IMG/VR virus record: IMGVR_UViG_3300043787_000124
Location: 1 to 42,963 of that record
Strand: one strand, 5' to 3'
Origin: a virus
DNA length: 42,963 nucleotides
Shown here: piece after piece, positions 31,027 through 37,363 of the stretch
Layout of the letters: every line of letters begins with the position of its first letter
Position numbering within the stretch: the stretch's first letter is position 1
The notes under the pieces: model-generated
Database searches by the model: none
Seen by the model: only the letters and a program-made list of their open reading frames with translations
What the model was told of the DNA's origin: nothing
Position numbers and translations under genes: made by a program

Positions 31027-31614
31027 TCAGGCTGTTTTCACGACCTTCAGGTGGCGTCCGGTGGCCTGCTTGATCGCGGCGGCTTGCGGGCCGCTGATGC
31101 CGTTCTCGGCCAGGCCGGCGTCCAGCGCGCGCAGCAGCATCGCGGCCTTCGCCTCGGACACGGCGACTTCGCGCTCGTCGAGGTTGAGCTTCGCGATCGT
31201 GCCGAGCAGCAGTGCGGCCCGGTCCATGGCGCGTTCGAACGTGGCGACTTCGCTGCGCAGCTGCTCGCCGCCTCGGATGTCCTCGTACCGGAACGACTTC
31301 AGGTGCGCGATCGTCTCCTCGCACGCCCCCAGCCAGGCCAGCGCGAGACCGCCGACGCGCCGCAGCTCCTTGAACGGGTCCTCGACGGTGGACTGCGCGC
31401 CGACGAGCTGCCCGAGCAGGTACCGGGTCTCCTCCTGCGCGGCGGAGGCCTGCTGGTTGCGGGTACTGCCACCGTGCAACTTGCACCGGCCGAAACCCGG
31501 ATGCGGCGTACCCCAGCCGGCGGGCCGCGTGCAGACGCCCGCGCTCTGGCGTTTCTGCGCACCACACAGCTGCCCGGTCCGTGCCCCCACTGCGATGACC
31601 TCCCGCGCTGCCAT
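31027..31614 (-). CDS. Terminase small subunit candidate (195 aa)
   Basis: The start is ATG 31614. An N-terminal Cys/His region (QLCGAQKRQSAGVCTRPAGW, then HPGFGRCKLHGG) looks like a zinc module; the rest is helical (RYEDIRGGEQLRSEVATFER, then LDAGLAENGISGPQAAAIKQ). Proteins of this kind directly precede the large terminase in many actinophages and are taken as the DNA-recognition subunit. The assignment rests on synteny and pattern. Confidence 0.7.
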   Translation of the reverse strand: MAAREVIAVGARTGQLCGAQKRQSAGVCTRPAGWGTPHPGFGRCKLHGGSTRNQQASAAQEETRYLLGQLVGAQSTVEDPFKELRRVGGLALAWLGACEETIAHLKSFRYEDIRGGEQLRSEVATFERAMDRAALLLGTIAKLNLDEREVAVSEAKAAMLLRALDAGLAENGISGPQAAAIKQATGRHLKVVKTA

Positions 31615-31633
31615 GAACCTCGGACGCGGCCGG

Positions 31634-31753
31634 TTAGTTCTGGTGGGTGGTGCGGTTCTTGCGCTTGCGCTTCTTGCGCGTCTTGCGTGCTTCCTTGGCG
31701 GTTTCGCGGGCGGTGCGTTCGACGGCTTTGCGGGCGAGCTTGGTCGGGGGCAT
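31634..31753 (-). CDS. Highly basic 39-residue peptide
   Basis: GGAG lies 6 bases before ATG 31753. Sixteen of 39 residues are Lys or Arg and three are Glu; the core KEARKTRKKRKRKNRTT is nearly all basic, as in nucleic-acid-binding or DNA-compacting peptides. It lies 19 bases upstream of the small terminase gene in the same direction. It has no detectable family. Confidence 0.55.
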   Translation of the reverse strand: MPPTKLARKAVERTARETAKEARKTRKKRKRKNRTTHQN

Positions 31754-31839
31754 CGCGTGCTCCGTGATTGGTGCCGTGCGGATCAGGCGGCACGGCGTCG
31801 CCTCCCGGTGCCGGTCTCCGGGCCATGCGGCGGTGTAGT

Positions 31840-32061
31840 TCAGTCGTCGTTGGGCTCGAACGTGAGCGTGTACTTGTCGCCCTGTTCGAACTCGGCTTCG
31901 ACGTCGCCCTTCACGGTCATGCTCAGCGACAGGGACGGCGTGGCCGCGGCCCACTGCTTGTTGCGGGCGTCGGCGTAGTCGGGGCTGAACGAGAGGTTCG
32001 CCGATCCGTCGCTCTGGACGGTCTTCGTCGTGCATACGATCTTCGCGGTGACTGCGGTCAT
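31840..32061 (-). CDS. Small conserved phage protein, beta-barrel-like (73 aa)
   Basis: The start is ATG 32061 with GAGAGGGAC upstream. Strands and turns: TAKIVCTTKTVQSDGSANLS, SPDYADARNKQWAAATPSLS, TVKGDVEAEFEQGDKYTLTF. Small proteins of this form, with YAD.RN..WA..TP.L, occur repeatedly in actinophages near the packaging or early boundary. Function unknown; a single-domain binding protein is likely. Confidence 0.65.
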   Translation of the reverse strand: MTAVTAKIVCTTKTVQSDGSANLSFSPDYADARNKQWAAATPSLSLSMTVKGDVEAEFEQGDKYTLTFEPNDD

Positions 32062-32079
32062 GCTGTTGTCCCTCTCTTG

Positions 32080-32364
32080 CTACTTCGGCAGTTCAAAGAT
32101 CACGCCGGTTTCGGTCGTCCACGGCTTGGACGGGGGTGCCGGAAGCGACGCGCGGACGAAGCAGTCCTTTGCTTCGAGCAGTTTGCGCAGTCCGGCCGTG
32201 AGCTCCGGGCTGTCTTCGAGCTTGTCGACTAGTGCGTGTGCGAGGTCGGCGCAGGCGTTCGAGATGAGCTGCTGCTCGGTGCGCAGGTGGCCGCTCTCGA
32301 AGTAGCGCATGATCGCCTGTGTTGACGGGTGGCGCTTCGACATGTCCACGGGGCGGTACGCCAC
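32080..32364 (-). CDS. Helical-hairpin protein, possible Acb2/Tad1-type nucleotide sponge (94 aa)
   Basis: The GTG at 32364 lies 2 bases after the upstream stop; an ATG at 32343 is the alternative. The core KRHPSTQAIMRYFESGHLRT, then DLAHALVDKLEDSPELTAGL and RKLLEAKDCFVRASL, predicts two long helices. This pattern (RYFE..HL, DLAH, PELT..LRKLLEAKD..VRA) is common in actinophages and resembles the Acb2/Tad1 hairpin family, whose members sequester cyclic nucleotide signals of CBASS and Thoeris defences. The family link is from memory and weak; only the helical hairpin itself is read from sequence. Confidence 0.6.
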   Translation of the reverse strand: MAYRPVDMSKRHPSTQAIMRYFESGHLRTEQQLISNACADLAHALVDKLEDSPELTAGLRKLLEAKDCFVRASLPAPPSKPWTTETGVIFELPK

Positions 32365-32366
32365 CG

Positions 32367-32609
32367 TCAGGCGGTGGGCGCGGCGGGTGTCGCGGGCGCG
32401 GTGGTGACGTCGGCGACGGCGGTGGCCGCGAGGCCGACCGCGTCGGTCTCGGCCTGGTGGACGGCGGCGTCGACGCCGCTCGTCTCGGCGGTTTCGACGA
32501 CCTTCGTGGCGTCGGTCTCGGCCTGTGCGGCGACGCCGGTGAGGTGGGCGCGAAGGGCCGCGTACGCGTTGTCGAAGTCCTCGACGAGGGCGTGCAGGAT
32601 GTCGCTCAT
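32367..32609 (-). CDS. Small helical Ala/Thr-rich protein (80 aa)
   Basis: GGAG lies 8 bases before ATG 32609. Helices DILHALVEDFDNAYAALRAH and an Ala/Glu/Thr repeat (AETDATKVVETAETSG and HQAETDAVGLAATAVADV) suggest an extended coiled coil. It is the first gene after the 32651-32683 terminator and is translationally coupled to the Acb2-like gene. Function unknown. Confidence 0.6.
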   Translation of the reverse strand: MSDILHALVEDFDNAYAALRAHLTGVAAQAETDATKVVETAETSGVDAAVHQAETDAVGLAATAVADVTTAPATPAAPTA

Positions 32610-32650
32610 GGTGATGCTCCGGGTCTGGTTGGGGGGTTCGGGGTATGCAG

Positions 32651-32683
32651 AAGCCCCGGGGCGCTGGGCGCTCTCCGGGGCTT
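32651..32683 (-). terminator. Hairpin terminator between gene blocks
   Basis: AAGCCCCGG (32651-32659) and CCGGGGCTT (32675-32683) are a perfect 9-bp inverted repeat with a 15-base loop. It ends the accessory block on the right (on the minus strand) just before the 32609 gene. Confidence 0.65.
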
Positions 32684-32697
32684 TGGGCACAAGTGTG

Positions 32698-32982
32698 CTA
32701 CTGCGAATGATGTGACAACGGGTCCGTGTGGTCAAGTTGCGCCAGTGCGGTGTCGGCGAGTTCGCGTTCGCGGCGTTGGCGTCGGGTGCGTTTTTCGGCG
32801 GCGAGGATGGCGGATTCGCGGTAGAGCGGATGCCCTGCGGGGTCGCGTCCGGCTGGGGTGATGTGGCCGCGTGTGTCCCATTGGCGGATGACGGTAGTGG
32901 TGACGTGCGCGGCCGTCGCGGACTCGGTGGTGGTGAGCAGGGTCTGTGCGGGGTCGTCGGGGTCAGTCACGTCACGCTCCAT
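32698..32982 (-). CDS. MerR-like HTH DNA-binding protein (94 aa)
   Basis: Winged HTH pattern of the MerR/excisionase kind: TESATAAHVTTTVIRQWDTR, then GHITPAGRDPAGHPLYRESA, followed by a charged helical tail (EKRTRRQRRERELADTALAQ). Start ATG 32982. Small proteins of this sort act as regulators or excisionases; the distance from int makes a regulator more likely. It overlaps the upstream gene by 16 bases. Confidence 0.65.
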   Translation of the reverse strand: MERDVTDPDDPAQTLLTTTESATAAHVTTTVIRQWDTRGHITPAGRDPAGHPLYRESAILAAEKRTRRQRRERELADTALAQLDHTDPLSHHSQ

Positions 32983-33332
32983 CTCGGGTTGTAGTCCGGG
33001 TGGTCGGCGTACGGGGCGGCGAGCCGCTTTAGGGCACGCCGCATGGAGATCGTGGGTACGTCTGTAGCATCCGCGATCAGTGCGCGCTTGGCCGCGACGT
33101 CGGCGAGGACGCGCGCCGGGTCGTGGCGGGCGACGTGGGCGCCGAGTTCGAGGCGCAGATAGCCGGACGGGCTGCCGATCAGGATGGCGGCGTCGCCGGA
33201 GTGGGCCTCGAAGACCCCGTAGTCGTCCGGGCAGCGCCAGCGTTCGCCCCTGCTCACGCGTGCGGCCGTGCGCGCCGCGATCTCGTCTTCGTCGAGCCGG
33301 GCGGTGAGGAACGCGACGATCGAGTCAGGCAT
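32967..33332 (-). CDS. DUF6221-like protein (121 aa)
   Basis: The start is ATG 33332. The FLTARLDEDEIAARTAARVS N-terminus, HVARHDPARVLADVAAKRAL middle and LKRLAAPYADHPDYNPRW C-terminus match a widespread Streptomyces and actinophage family of unknown function (DUF6221 by my recollection). It overlaps neighbours on both sides. No catalytic residues are known. Confidence 0.75.
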   Translation of the reverse strand: MPDSIVAFLTARLDEDEIAARTAARVSRGERWRCPDDYGVFEAHSGDAAILIGSPSGYLRLELGAHVARHDPARVLADVAAKRALIADATDVPTISMRRALKRLAAPYADHPDYNPRWSVT

Positions 33333-33669
33333 CGCGCATCATCGTCTTGCGGTGTTCGTGGATCTCCCGGCAACGCGGGCAGCCGTCCTCGCCGATGGTG
33401 AGCGCATGAAGGCTGCATTCGTTTCCGCGCGAGCCGTCGCGTCCGAACGGCGCCAGGTTCAGTGGACCCCAGTAGTCGAGGCTGTGCGGGTCCGTGCTGA
33501 GGATCAGCGTTGGCGGGGCGAGCAGGTCCATCGGCTGGACGAGCGCGGTATCGAGGTCGGGTTTGGCGGTGAGCCACTTGCGGAACTCGTAGCGGCCCGC
33601 TGCGGGTGCGACGAAGTGATCGTCCGTCACGCTGCCGTCGCCGTCTGGATGGTCATCCGGTCGTGCCAT
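33325..33669 (-). CDS. Hypothetical protein with C-terminal CxxC (114 aa)
   Basis: GGAGG lies 7 bases before ATG 33669. Acidic N-terminus, then GRYEFRKWLTAKPDLDTALV, LLAPPTLILSTDPHSLDYWG and C-terminal NECSLHALTIGEDGCPRCRE with HEHRKTMM, a possible zinc finger. Overlaps the upstream gene by 43 bases. The family is not recognised. Confidence 0.65.
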   Translation of the reverse strand: MARPDDHPDGDGSVTDDHFVAPAAGRYEFRKWLTAKPDLDTALVQPMDLLAPPTLILSTDPHSLDYWGPLNLAPFGRDGSRGNECSLHALTIGEDGCPRCREIHEHRKTMMRDA

Positions 33670-34259
33670 TTGCGCACCTCCCTGTCGTATCTGTACCAGG
33701 CGATCATCTCGCCGCATTCGCGGTTGCGGCATGTGACGCCGTCGTCTCCGCCGTAGAGCGAGAGGGTGAGCAGTCCGCAGCGCGGGCACGGCACCGGCAG
33801 GTCGCGTCGGCCGCGTTCCCAGGGTGCGAGGGCGTGTGCGGCTGCGCGCTGGTCGGAGAGTTCGGTGGCGAAGTCGCGGCACCAGCTCTGTTCGCTGATC
33901 CAGGGCAGTCGGATGCGCAGCCATGCGGTGAGGCCGGTGACGGTCTTGTCGGCGGGTCCGGCGAGGGCGCCCTCGTAGGCGACTGCGGTCACCCACGAGG
34001 ACAGGACGGCTTCGATCTGTTCGCGCTGGTCGTGGTATTGGAGTCCGTAGGGTGGTTGGGGTCCGGGGGCGCGGTGCAGTGTGCCGGGTTTCCAGCTGGT
34101 GCCGGGGGTGAGCATGGCGACGCCGAGCCAGGTGTGGGCCCATGCGAGGGTGTTCAGGTCGCCGCGGGTGCGGGCGTAGCAGCCGCCGCAGATGCCGGAG
34201 GGGTCGCGGGGTGGCCGCTGGTGGCAGATGGTGCAGGGGGCGGTGGGGTCGGTGGTCAT
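33627..34259 (-). CDS. Two-zinc-finger actinophage protein (210 aa)
   Basis: The start is ATG 34259. An N-terminal CTICHQRPPRDPSGICGGC finger and a C-terminal VPCPRCGLLTLSLYGG finger with CRNRECG flank a helical core (GLTAWLRIRLPWISEQSWCR, DFATELSDQRAAAHALAPWE). This arrangement (fingers around a PW..Q.W..FA.E..D....H.LAPW core) recurs in Streptomyces phages as a protein of unknown role, presumably nucleic-acid binding. Confidence 0.7.
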   Translation of the reverse strand: MTTDPTAPCTICHQRPPRDPSGICGGCYARTRGDLNTLAWAHTWLGVAMLTPGTSWKPGTLHRAPGPQPPYGLQYHDQREQIEAVLSSWVTAVAYEGALAGPADKTVTGLTAWLRIRLPWISEQSWCRDFATELSDQRAAAHALAPWERGRRDLPVPCPRCGLLTLSLYGGDDGVTCRNRECGEMIAWYRYDREVRKWHDRMTIQTATAA

Positions 34260-34266
34260 GGTCTCC

Positions 34267-34434
34267 TCACAGGTAGTTGCCGACGGGCGGCGGTTCGGGC
34301 GGCTTCGTGTCGGTGTCGTAGGTGGTGGTGCGGCGTTCGGTGACGAGTCGGCCTTGGCGGTCGTATTCGCGGGCGATGGTCACCCACTTGACGGTCGGGC
34401 CGGGCGGTCCGTCGGGCGGTTTGGTGCGGCTCAT
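34267..34434 (-). CDS. Small hypothetical protein (55 aa)
   Basis: The ATG at 34434 overlaps the upstream stop as ATGA. Basic N-terminus (SRTKPPDGPPGPTVKW), a predicted strand-turn-strand (VTIAREYDRQGRLVTERRTT) and a Pro-rich end. Function unknown; supported by coupling. Confidence 0.55.
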   Translation of the reverse strand: MSRTKPPDGPPGPTVKWVTIAREYDRQGRLVTERRTTTYDTDTKPPEPPPVGNYL

Positions 34435-34610
34435 GCGTGCCTTCGTGCGTGGGGCCGGTGGCCGACGTGGTAGCCGCCGCAGGCGCACTTGTAGATGTGG
34501 AGGCGTGGGCGGTGGGCGCCTTTGGCGATGAGGCGTTCGAGGTGGGCGCGGGCGTCGGCTTCGGTGGGGTGGCGTTTTTTGCGGCGGCAGGATTTCCAGG
34601 AGCTAGGCAT
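34431..34610 (-). CDS. Small zinc-finger-like protein (59 aa)
   Basis: The start is ATG 34610. SWKSCRRKKRHPTEADARAH, a helix, then LHIYKCACGGYHVGHRPHAR. One Cys at the start and CxC/H/H at the end form a plausible zinc site. Proteins with C.KK...A...L.......YKC.CGGYH.GH are common in actinobacteria and their phages. Confidence 0.65.
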   Translation of the reverse strand: MPSSWKSCRRKKRHPTEADARAHLERLIAKGAHRPRLHIYKCACGGYHVGHRPHARRHA

Positions 34611-34935
34611 GACCGCTCCGGTTGCGCAGCCAGACGGGGCAGGTGTGCGGCCGGCCGTGGATCCAGGTTCCGGTTTCGTGCCGGTGGCATCCGTTCTGCG
34701 TGCTTGTGGTGTGGAAGGTGGTGTCGCGTGGGGTGTCCTGGTGCGCGGCGGGGTCGACGCCGTATTTGCGCAGGAGTTTCTGCCGGAGCTCTTCGACGCC
34801 TTCGACGAGGGCGGCCGCGTGGGGGAAGGGCTCCGGTTTCCAGCCCGTGTCGGGCTGCGAGTACAGGGTCGAGAACGGCTTCCACGTGGCGGCGAGCATC
34901 GCGTCGATGCCGTAGGGCGGCTTGCCGTCAGGCAT
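34603..34935 (-). CDS. Hypothetical protein (110 aa)
   Basis: The start is ATG 34935, overlapping the upstream stop by 8 bases. PPYGIDAMLAATWKPFSTLY, then a helix VEGVEELRQKLLRKYGVDPA; the C-terminus is His/Thr-rich (GCHRHETGTWIHGRPHTCPV) with two Cys. Not recognised. Confidence 0.6.
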   Translation of the reverse strand: MPDGKPPYGIDAMLAATWKPFSTLYSQPDTGWKPEPFPHAAALVEGVEELRQKLLRKYGVDPAAHQDTPRDTTFHTTSTQNGCHRHETGTWIHGRPHTCPVWLRNRSGHA

Positions 34936-35587
34936 GGTCGCGGTCCGGTCGCATGATGCTGATCTCGTTGAGGGCGCCGTCCGCGTCGGTCCCGACTTCG
35001 ACGCGGGCGCCCGGACGGCGGAATGCCGCGCCGAGGGTGGGACCGGTGAACGGTTTCCCGGGGAAGGGGTGCTCGGCGGCGACCGGCGTCGACGTGCCGG
35101 TCTCGACGTACGGGGTCTGCGCCGGCTCGTCCTTCGGGGGCCACGGCAGGTCGGGGTGGTGCAGGCCCATGTGTGCGCGCAGCAGGATGTCGAGGCGCGC
35201 CTGGTCCGGTGCCTCGGCGAGGTAGTGGCACGGCAGTCCGCCGGCCAACTCGTACTCGCAGCAGTAGGAGACCGGGAGTCGGCCGGAGTATAGGGCTTCG
35301 CCGACGAGACGCGCGAGGTTGATGAACAGCGGCCCGGCGTCACGCTGGCTGACCTCGGCGAGCTTGCCGACGAGGTCGGCGCACAGCTGGCCGAAGACGA
35401 GCAGTGCGGCCCCGGCGTCGTGGACGGCCGCGTCGTCGGGGTAGTTCTTGGCGAACGCGGTCAGCATCTTCATCTCGACGTCTTCGAGTGCGACGACGTG
35501 CGGGTTGCGGCCCTTGCGGTCGTTCTGGAGCTGGCGGACGAGCTGCTCGAGGCCGGTGCGGCGGGAGCGGGAGGCGGGTGCGGTCAT
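34928..35587 (-). CDS. Hypothetical protein (219 aa)
   Basis: The start is ATG 35587. A basic N-terminus (SRSRRTGLEQLVRQLQNDRK) leads into a helical core (LTAFAKNYPDDAAVHDAGAA, FGQLCADLVGKLAEVSQR) and CCEYELAGGLPCHYLAEAPD. The C-terminus is Pro/Thr-rich. The family is not recognised. It is coupled to both neighbours. Confidence 0.6.
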   Translation of the reverse strand: MTAPASRSRRTGLEQLVRQLQNDRKGRNPHVVALEDVEMKMLTAFAKNYPDDAAVHDAGAALLVFGQLCADLVGKLAEVSQRDAGPLFINLARLVGEALYSGRLPVSYCCEYELAGGLPCHYLAEAPDQARLDILLRAHMGLHHPDLPWPPKDEPAQTPYVETGTSTPVAAEHPFPGKPFTGPTLGAAFRRPGARVEVGTDADGALNEISIMRPDRDHA

Positions 35588-35847
35588 GTGCGTGGTGTCC
35601 AATCGTCGGGGAGGTCGGCGCGGGTGGATTGCGGGAAGCCGAGGATGTAGTCGAGGTCGAAGGAGTCGGTCCAGAAGCGTTCGAGCCGGTCGAGGTCGTC
35701 GGCGTGGATCTCGATGTCGCAGGGGACCCATTCGCCCGTGATGGGGCTGCGGAGCTGGCGGATGCGGACGAAGCCGCTCGGCGCCCAGGGCCGGGACGCG
35801 CCGGTGCGGACGTCGATGTCGTGGGAGAGGGGTCCGAGTTCCACCAT
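35584..35847 (-). CDS. Small acidic alpha/beta protein (87 aa)
   Basis: The start is ATG 35847. GFVRIRQLRSPITGEWVPCD, IEIHADDLDRLERFWTDSFD and FPQSTRADLPDDWTPRT. Compact strand-helix layout without catalytic motifs; function unknown. It overlaps both neighbours (1 and 4 bases). Confidence 0.6.
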   Translation of the reverse strand: MVELGPLSHDIDVRTGASRPWAPSGFVRIRQLRSPITGEWVPCDIEIHADDLDRLERFWTDSFDLDYILGFPQSTRADLPDDWTPRT

Positions 35848-36071
35848 CAGCGCGGGCCGGGCGTTCGCCGCGCGGACCCGGTGTCGATCGGGCGCCGGCA
35901 TATCTCGGCGCAGCCCGCGCACTCGGGCAGCCGCCACCAGCCTTCGTTGCCGAGGCCGTCGTGCTGCGGGCTCGCGGTGTGCGAGAGGTACCGGTCTCCG
36001 GGCTTGATGCGGTGCGAGCAGCGGGAGCACCGGTGCGGCTTGCGCGCGGTCCGGGCGATGGTGCGGATCAC
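35847..36071 (-). CDS. Small zinc-binding protein (74 aa)
   Basis: GAAAGGA lies 7 bases before GTG 36071. HRCSRCSHRIKPGDRYLSHT and LPECAGCAEICRRP carry two CxxC pairs, a typical single zinc ribbon. Strands around the first CxxC resemble small actinobacterial zinc ribbons that accept a damaged or basic substrate, but function is unknown. Confidence 0.7.
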   Translation of the reverse strand: MIRTIARTARKPHRCSRCSHRIKPGDRYLSHTASPQHDGLGNEGWWRLPECAGCAEICRRPIDTGSARRTPGPR

Positions 36072-36244
36072 GTCGGGTCCTTTCGTCGGGCGTCGGTGTA
36101 GCTGGCTGCTGCTGCGGAGCCGAGCAGGACGAGGACGGTCGCGAGCGCGCTGGTGTCGGGCCGGGCGACGGCGATTGGCGCGATGAACGTCCAGGCGATG
36201 GTCGCGGTGATGGCGGCGAGCCGGTTGCGCCGGGTCGCGGGCAT
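36068..36244 (-). CDS. Small two-TM membrane protein (58 aa)
   Basis: ATG 36244 overlaps the upstream TGA by one base (TGATG). Two hydrophobic segments, AAITATIAWTFIAPIAVA and SALATVLVLLGSAAAASY, are joined by a short charged loop, with a basic N-terminus. The 4-base overlap with the next gene supports real translation. Role unknown. Confidence 0.6.
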   Translation of the reverse strand: MPATRRNRLAAITATIAWTFIAPIAVARPDTSALATVLVLLGSAAAASYTDARRKDPT

Positions 36245-36579
36245 CACGTGGGGCCCGGGGTGTCACGGGCGCCGTTTCGCCGGCAGTCGGGGCCGCAGGC
36301 GAGGTCGTGGACGGCGTCGCCGGTGGGGCGCCGGACGGGCGGCTCGGTCTCGGCGTCGGTGTGTGCGGCGTCGGCGGTTTCGGGCGTCGGCGCGCAGCGG
36401 CATGCCCGGTGCGGCGTCTGCGGCCCGGTGGCCGGTTGTTCCCGCGGGACGGGTGCGAGGTGGCTGCCGTTGCCGTTGATGTCGGCCCAGCGGGTGCCGG
36501 TCCAGAACACGCGTTGTCCGCAGTTGAGCAGGCCGCACTTGCGGCCGTTGTCGGGGTGGGGTTGGGCAAGCACGCTCAC
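36244..36579 (-). CDS. Cys-containing hypothetical protein (111 aa)
   Basis: The GTG at 36579 overlaps the nuclease stop. RKCGLLNCGQRVFWTGTRWA has a CxxxxC pair, and later CRCAPTPETADAA and CGPDCRRNG may contribute to metal binding; the middle is Thr/Pro/Glu-rich and probably disordered. Not recognised. Confidence 0.6.
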   Translation of the reverse strand: MSVLAQPHPDNGRKCGLLNCGQRVFWTGTRWADINGNGSHLAPVPREQPATGPQTPHRACRCAPTPETADAAHTDAETEPPVRRPTGDAVHDLACGPDCRRNGARDTPGPT

Positions 36580-37049
36580 GGGCTGTCCTGGGTGTCGGGG
36601 TCGGTGTGTCGTTCGGTGCGGTAGTCGAGGTGTCGGTCGCCGCGTAGGACGGCGGCGATGTCGGGTAGGTCGATGGGGCGCCAGAGGGCGACTTCGACGG
36701 TGGTCAGGGCGAGTGCGTCGAGCCACATGTCTTGGGCTGCGCTGGTGGTGTTGGTGTCGTCTTTGAGTTCGGCGAAGATGATGCGGGCGCGGCGCGGGGA
36801 GACGAGGACGAGGTCGGGGAAGCCGGCGCCGATGGATTTGCGGGAGTCTCGGCAGTGGAACATGAGCCAGCCGGTGAGTTTCGCGAGGCGGCGGATGGCT
36901 TCGAGGAGTTCGTCTTCGCTCATGCCGGTGCGGCGGCGGGCGGTCGGTGCGTCGACGAGGGTGAGTTGTTGCGCGGCTTGCTGCGCGGCGGACTGGCGGC
37001 GCACGGGAGGGCGGCGGCGGCGGGCCGACTGGCGCGGGACGGCGGTCAT
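36576..37049 (-). CDS. VRR-NUC-type nuclease (157 aa)
   Basis: Probable structure-specific DNA nuclease. The fold signature is clear: GFPD (76-79) with the metal-binding D79, E94-x-K96 in FAELKDD, and Q106 in AAQDMWLDAL. The N-terminal 40 residues are Arg-rich and may bind DNA. GGTGA lies near ATG 37049. Next to the primase-helicase and iteron cluster, it fits Holliday-junction or replication-intermediate cleavage. Confidence 0.8.
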   Translation of the reverse strand: MTAVPRQSARRRRPPVRRQSAAQQAAQQLTLVDAPTARRRTGMSEDELLEAIRRLAKLTGWLMFHCRDSRKSIGAGFPDLVLVSPRRARIIFAELKDDTNTTSAAQDMWLDALALTTVEVALWRPIDLPDIAAVLRGDRHLDYRTERHTDPDTQDSP

Positions 37050-37061
37050 TTGATCACCGCG

Positions 37062-37363
37062 CAGTGACGGCAGTGACAGCAAAACCGCATCTTCCGTATG
37101 AGCGCCCCTGTGCGTGCGCGCGTTTCAGGGGCCGATAGCTCCCGGACTGCTGTCACTGCTGTCACTGTTCGGCTCCTGGTCTGCGCTGATATGGGTTTCT
37201 TGCTGTCACTGTTGCTGTCACTGTTGCTGTCACTGCCGTGGGATGAAGCGGGACATGGCGGACAAGAGATTGGTCTAGACCGATTCAGTTCCACGGGTCC
37301 GGGTCCTCCGGCAGTGACAGCAACTCCTCGGATTCGGGCTCGTCCAGTGACAGCAGCGACAGC
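37062..37363. repeat. Iteron cluster, candidate replication origin
   Basis: The 10-mer CAGTGACAGC (or its complement GCTGTCACTG) occurs exactly at 37071, 37149, 37158, 37202, 37214, 37226, 37312 and 37345, with near copies at 37062 and 37354. Three copies repeat at a 12-base period. Both orientations occur. The cluster spans the 235-base gap after the primase-helicase gene and its last codons. Iterons beside a replication initiator-type helicase are the usual sign of an origin. Confidence 0.6.
37269..37284. promoter_or_regulatory. Near-perfect 16-bp palindrome beside the helicase stop
   Basis: ATTGGTCTAGACCGAT is symmetric except for one wobble pair and contains CTAG, which is rare in GC-rich actinobacterial DNA. 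It ends one base before the helicase stop codon and sits among the iterons. It may be an operator or an initiator-binding element of the origin. Confidence 0.5.
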
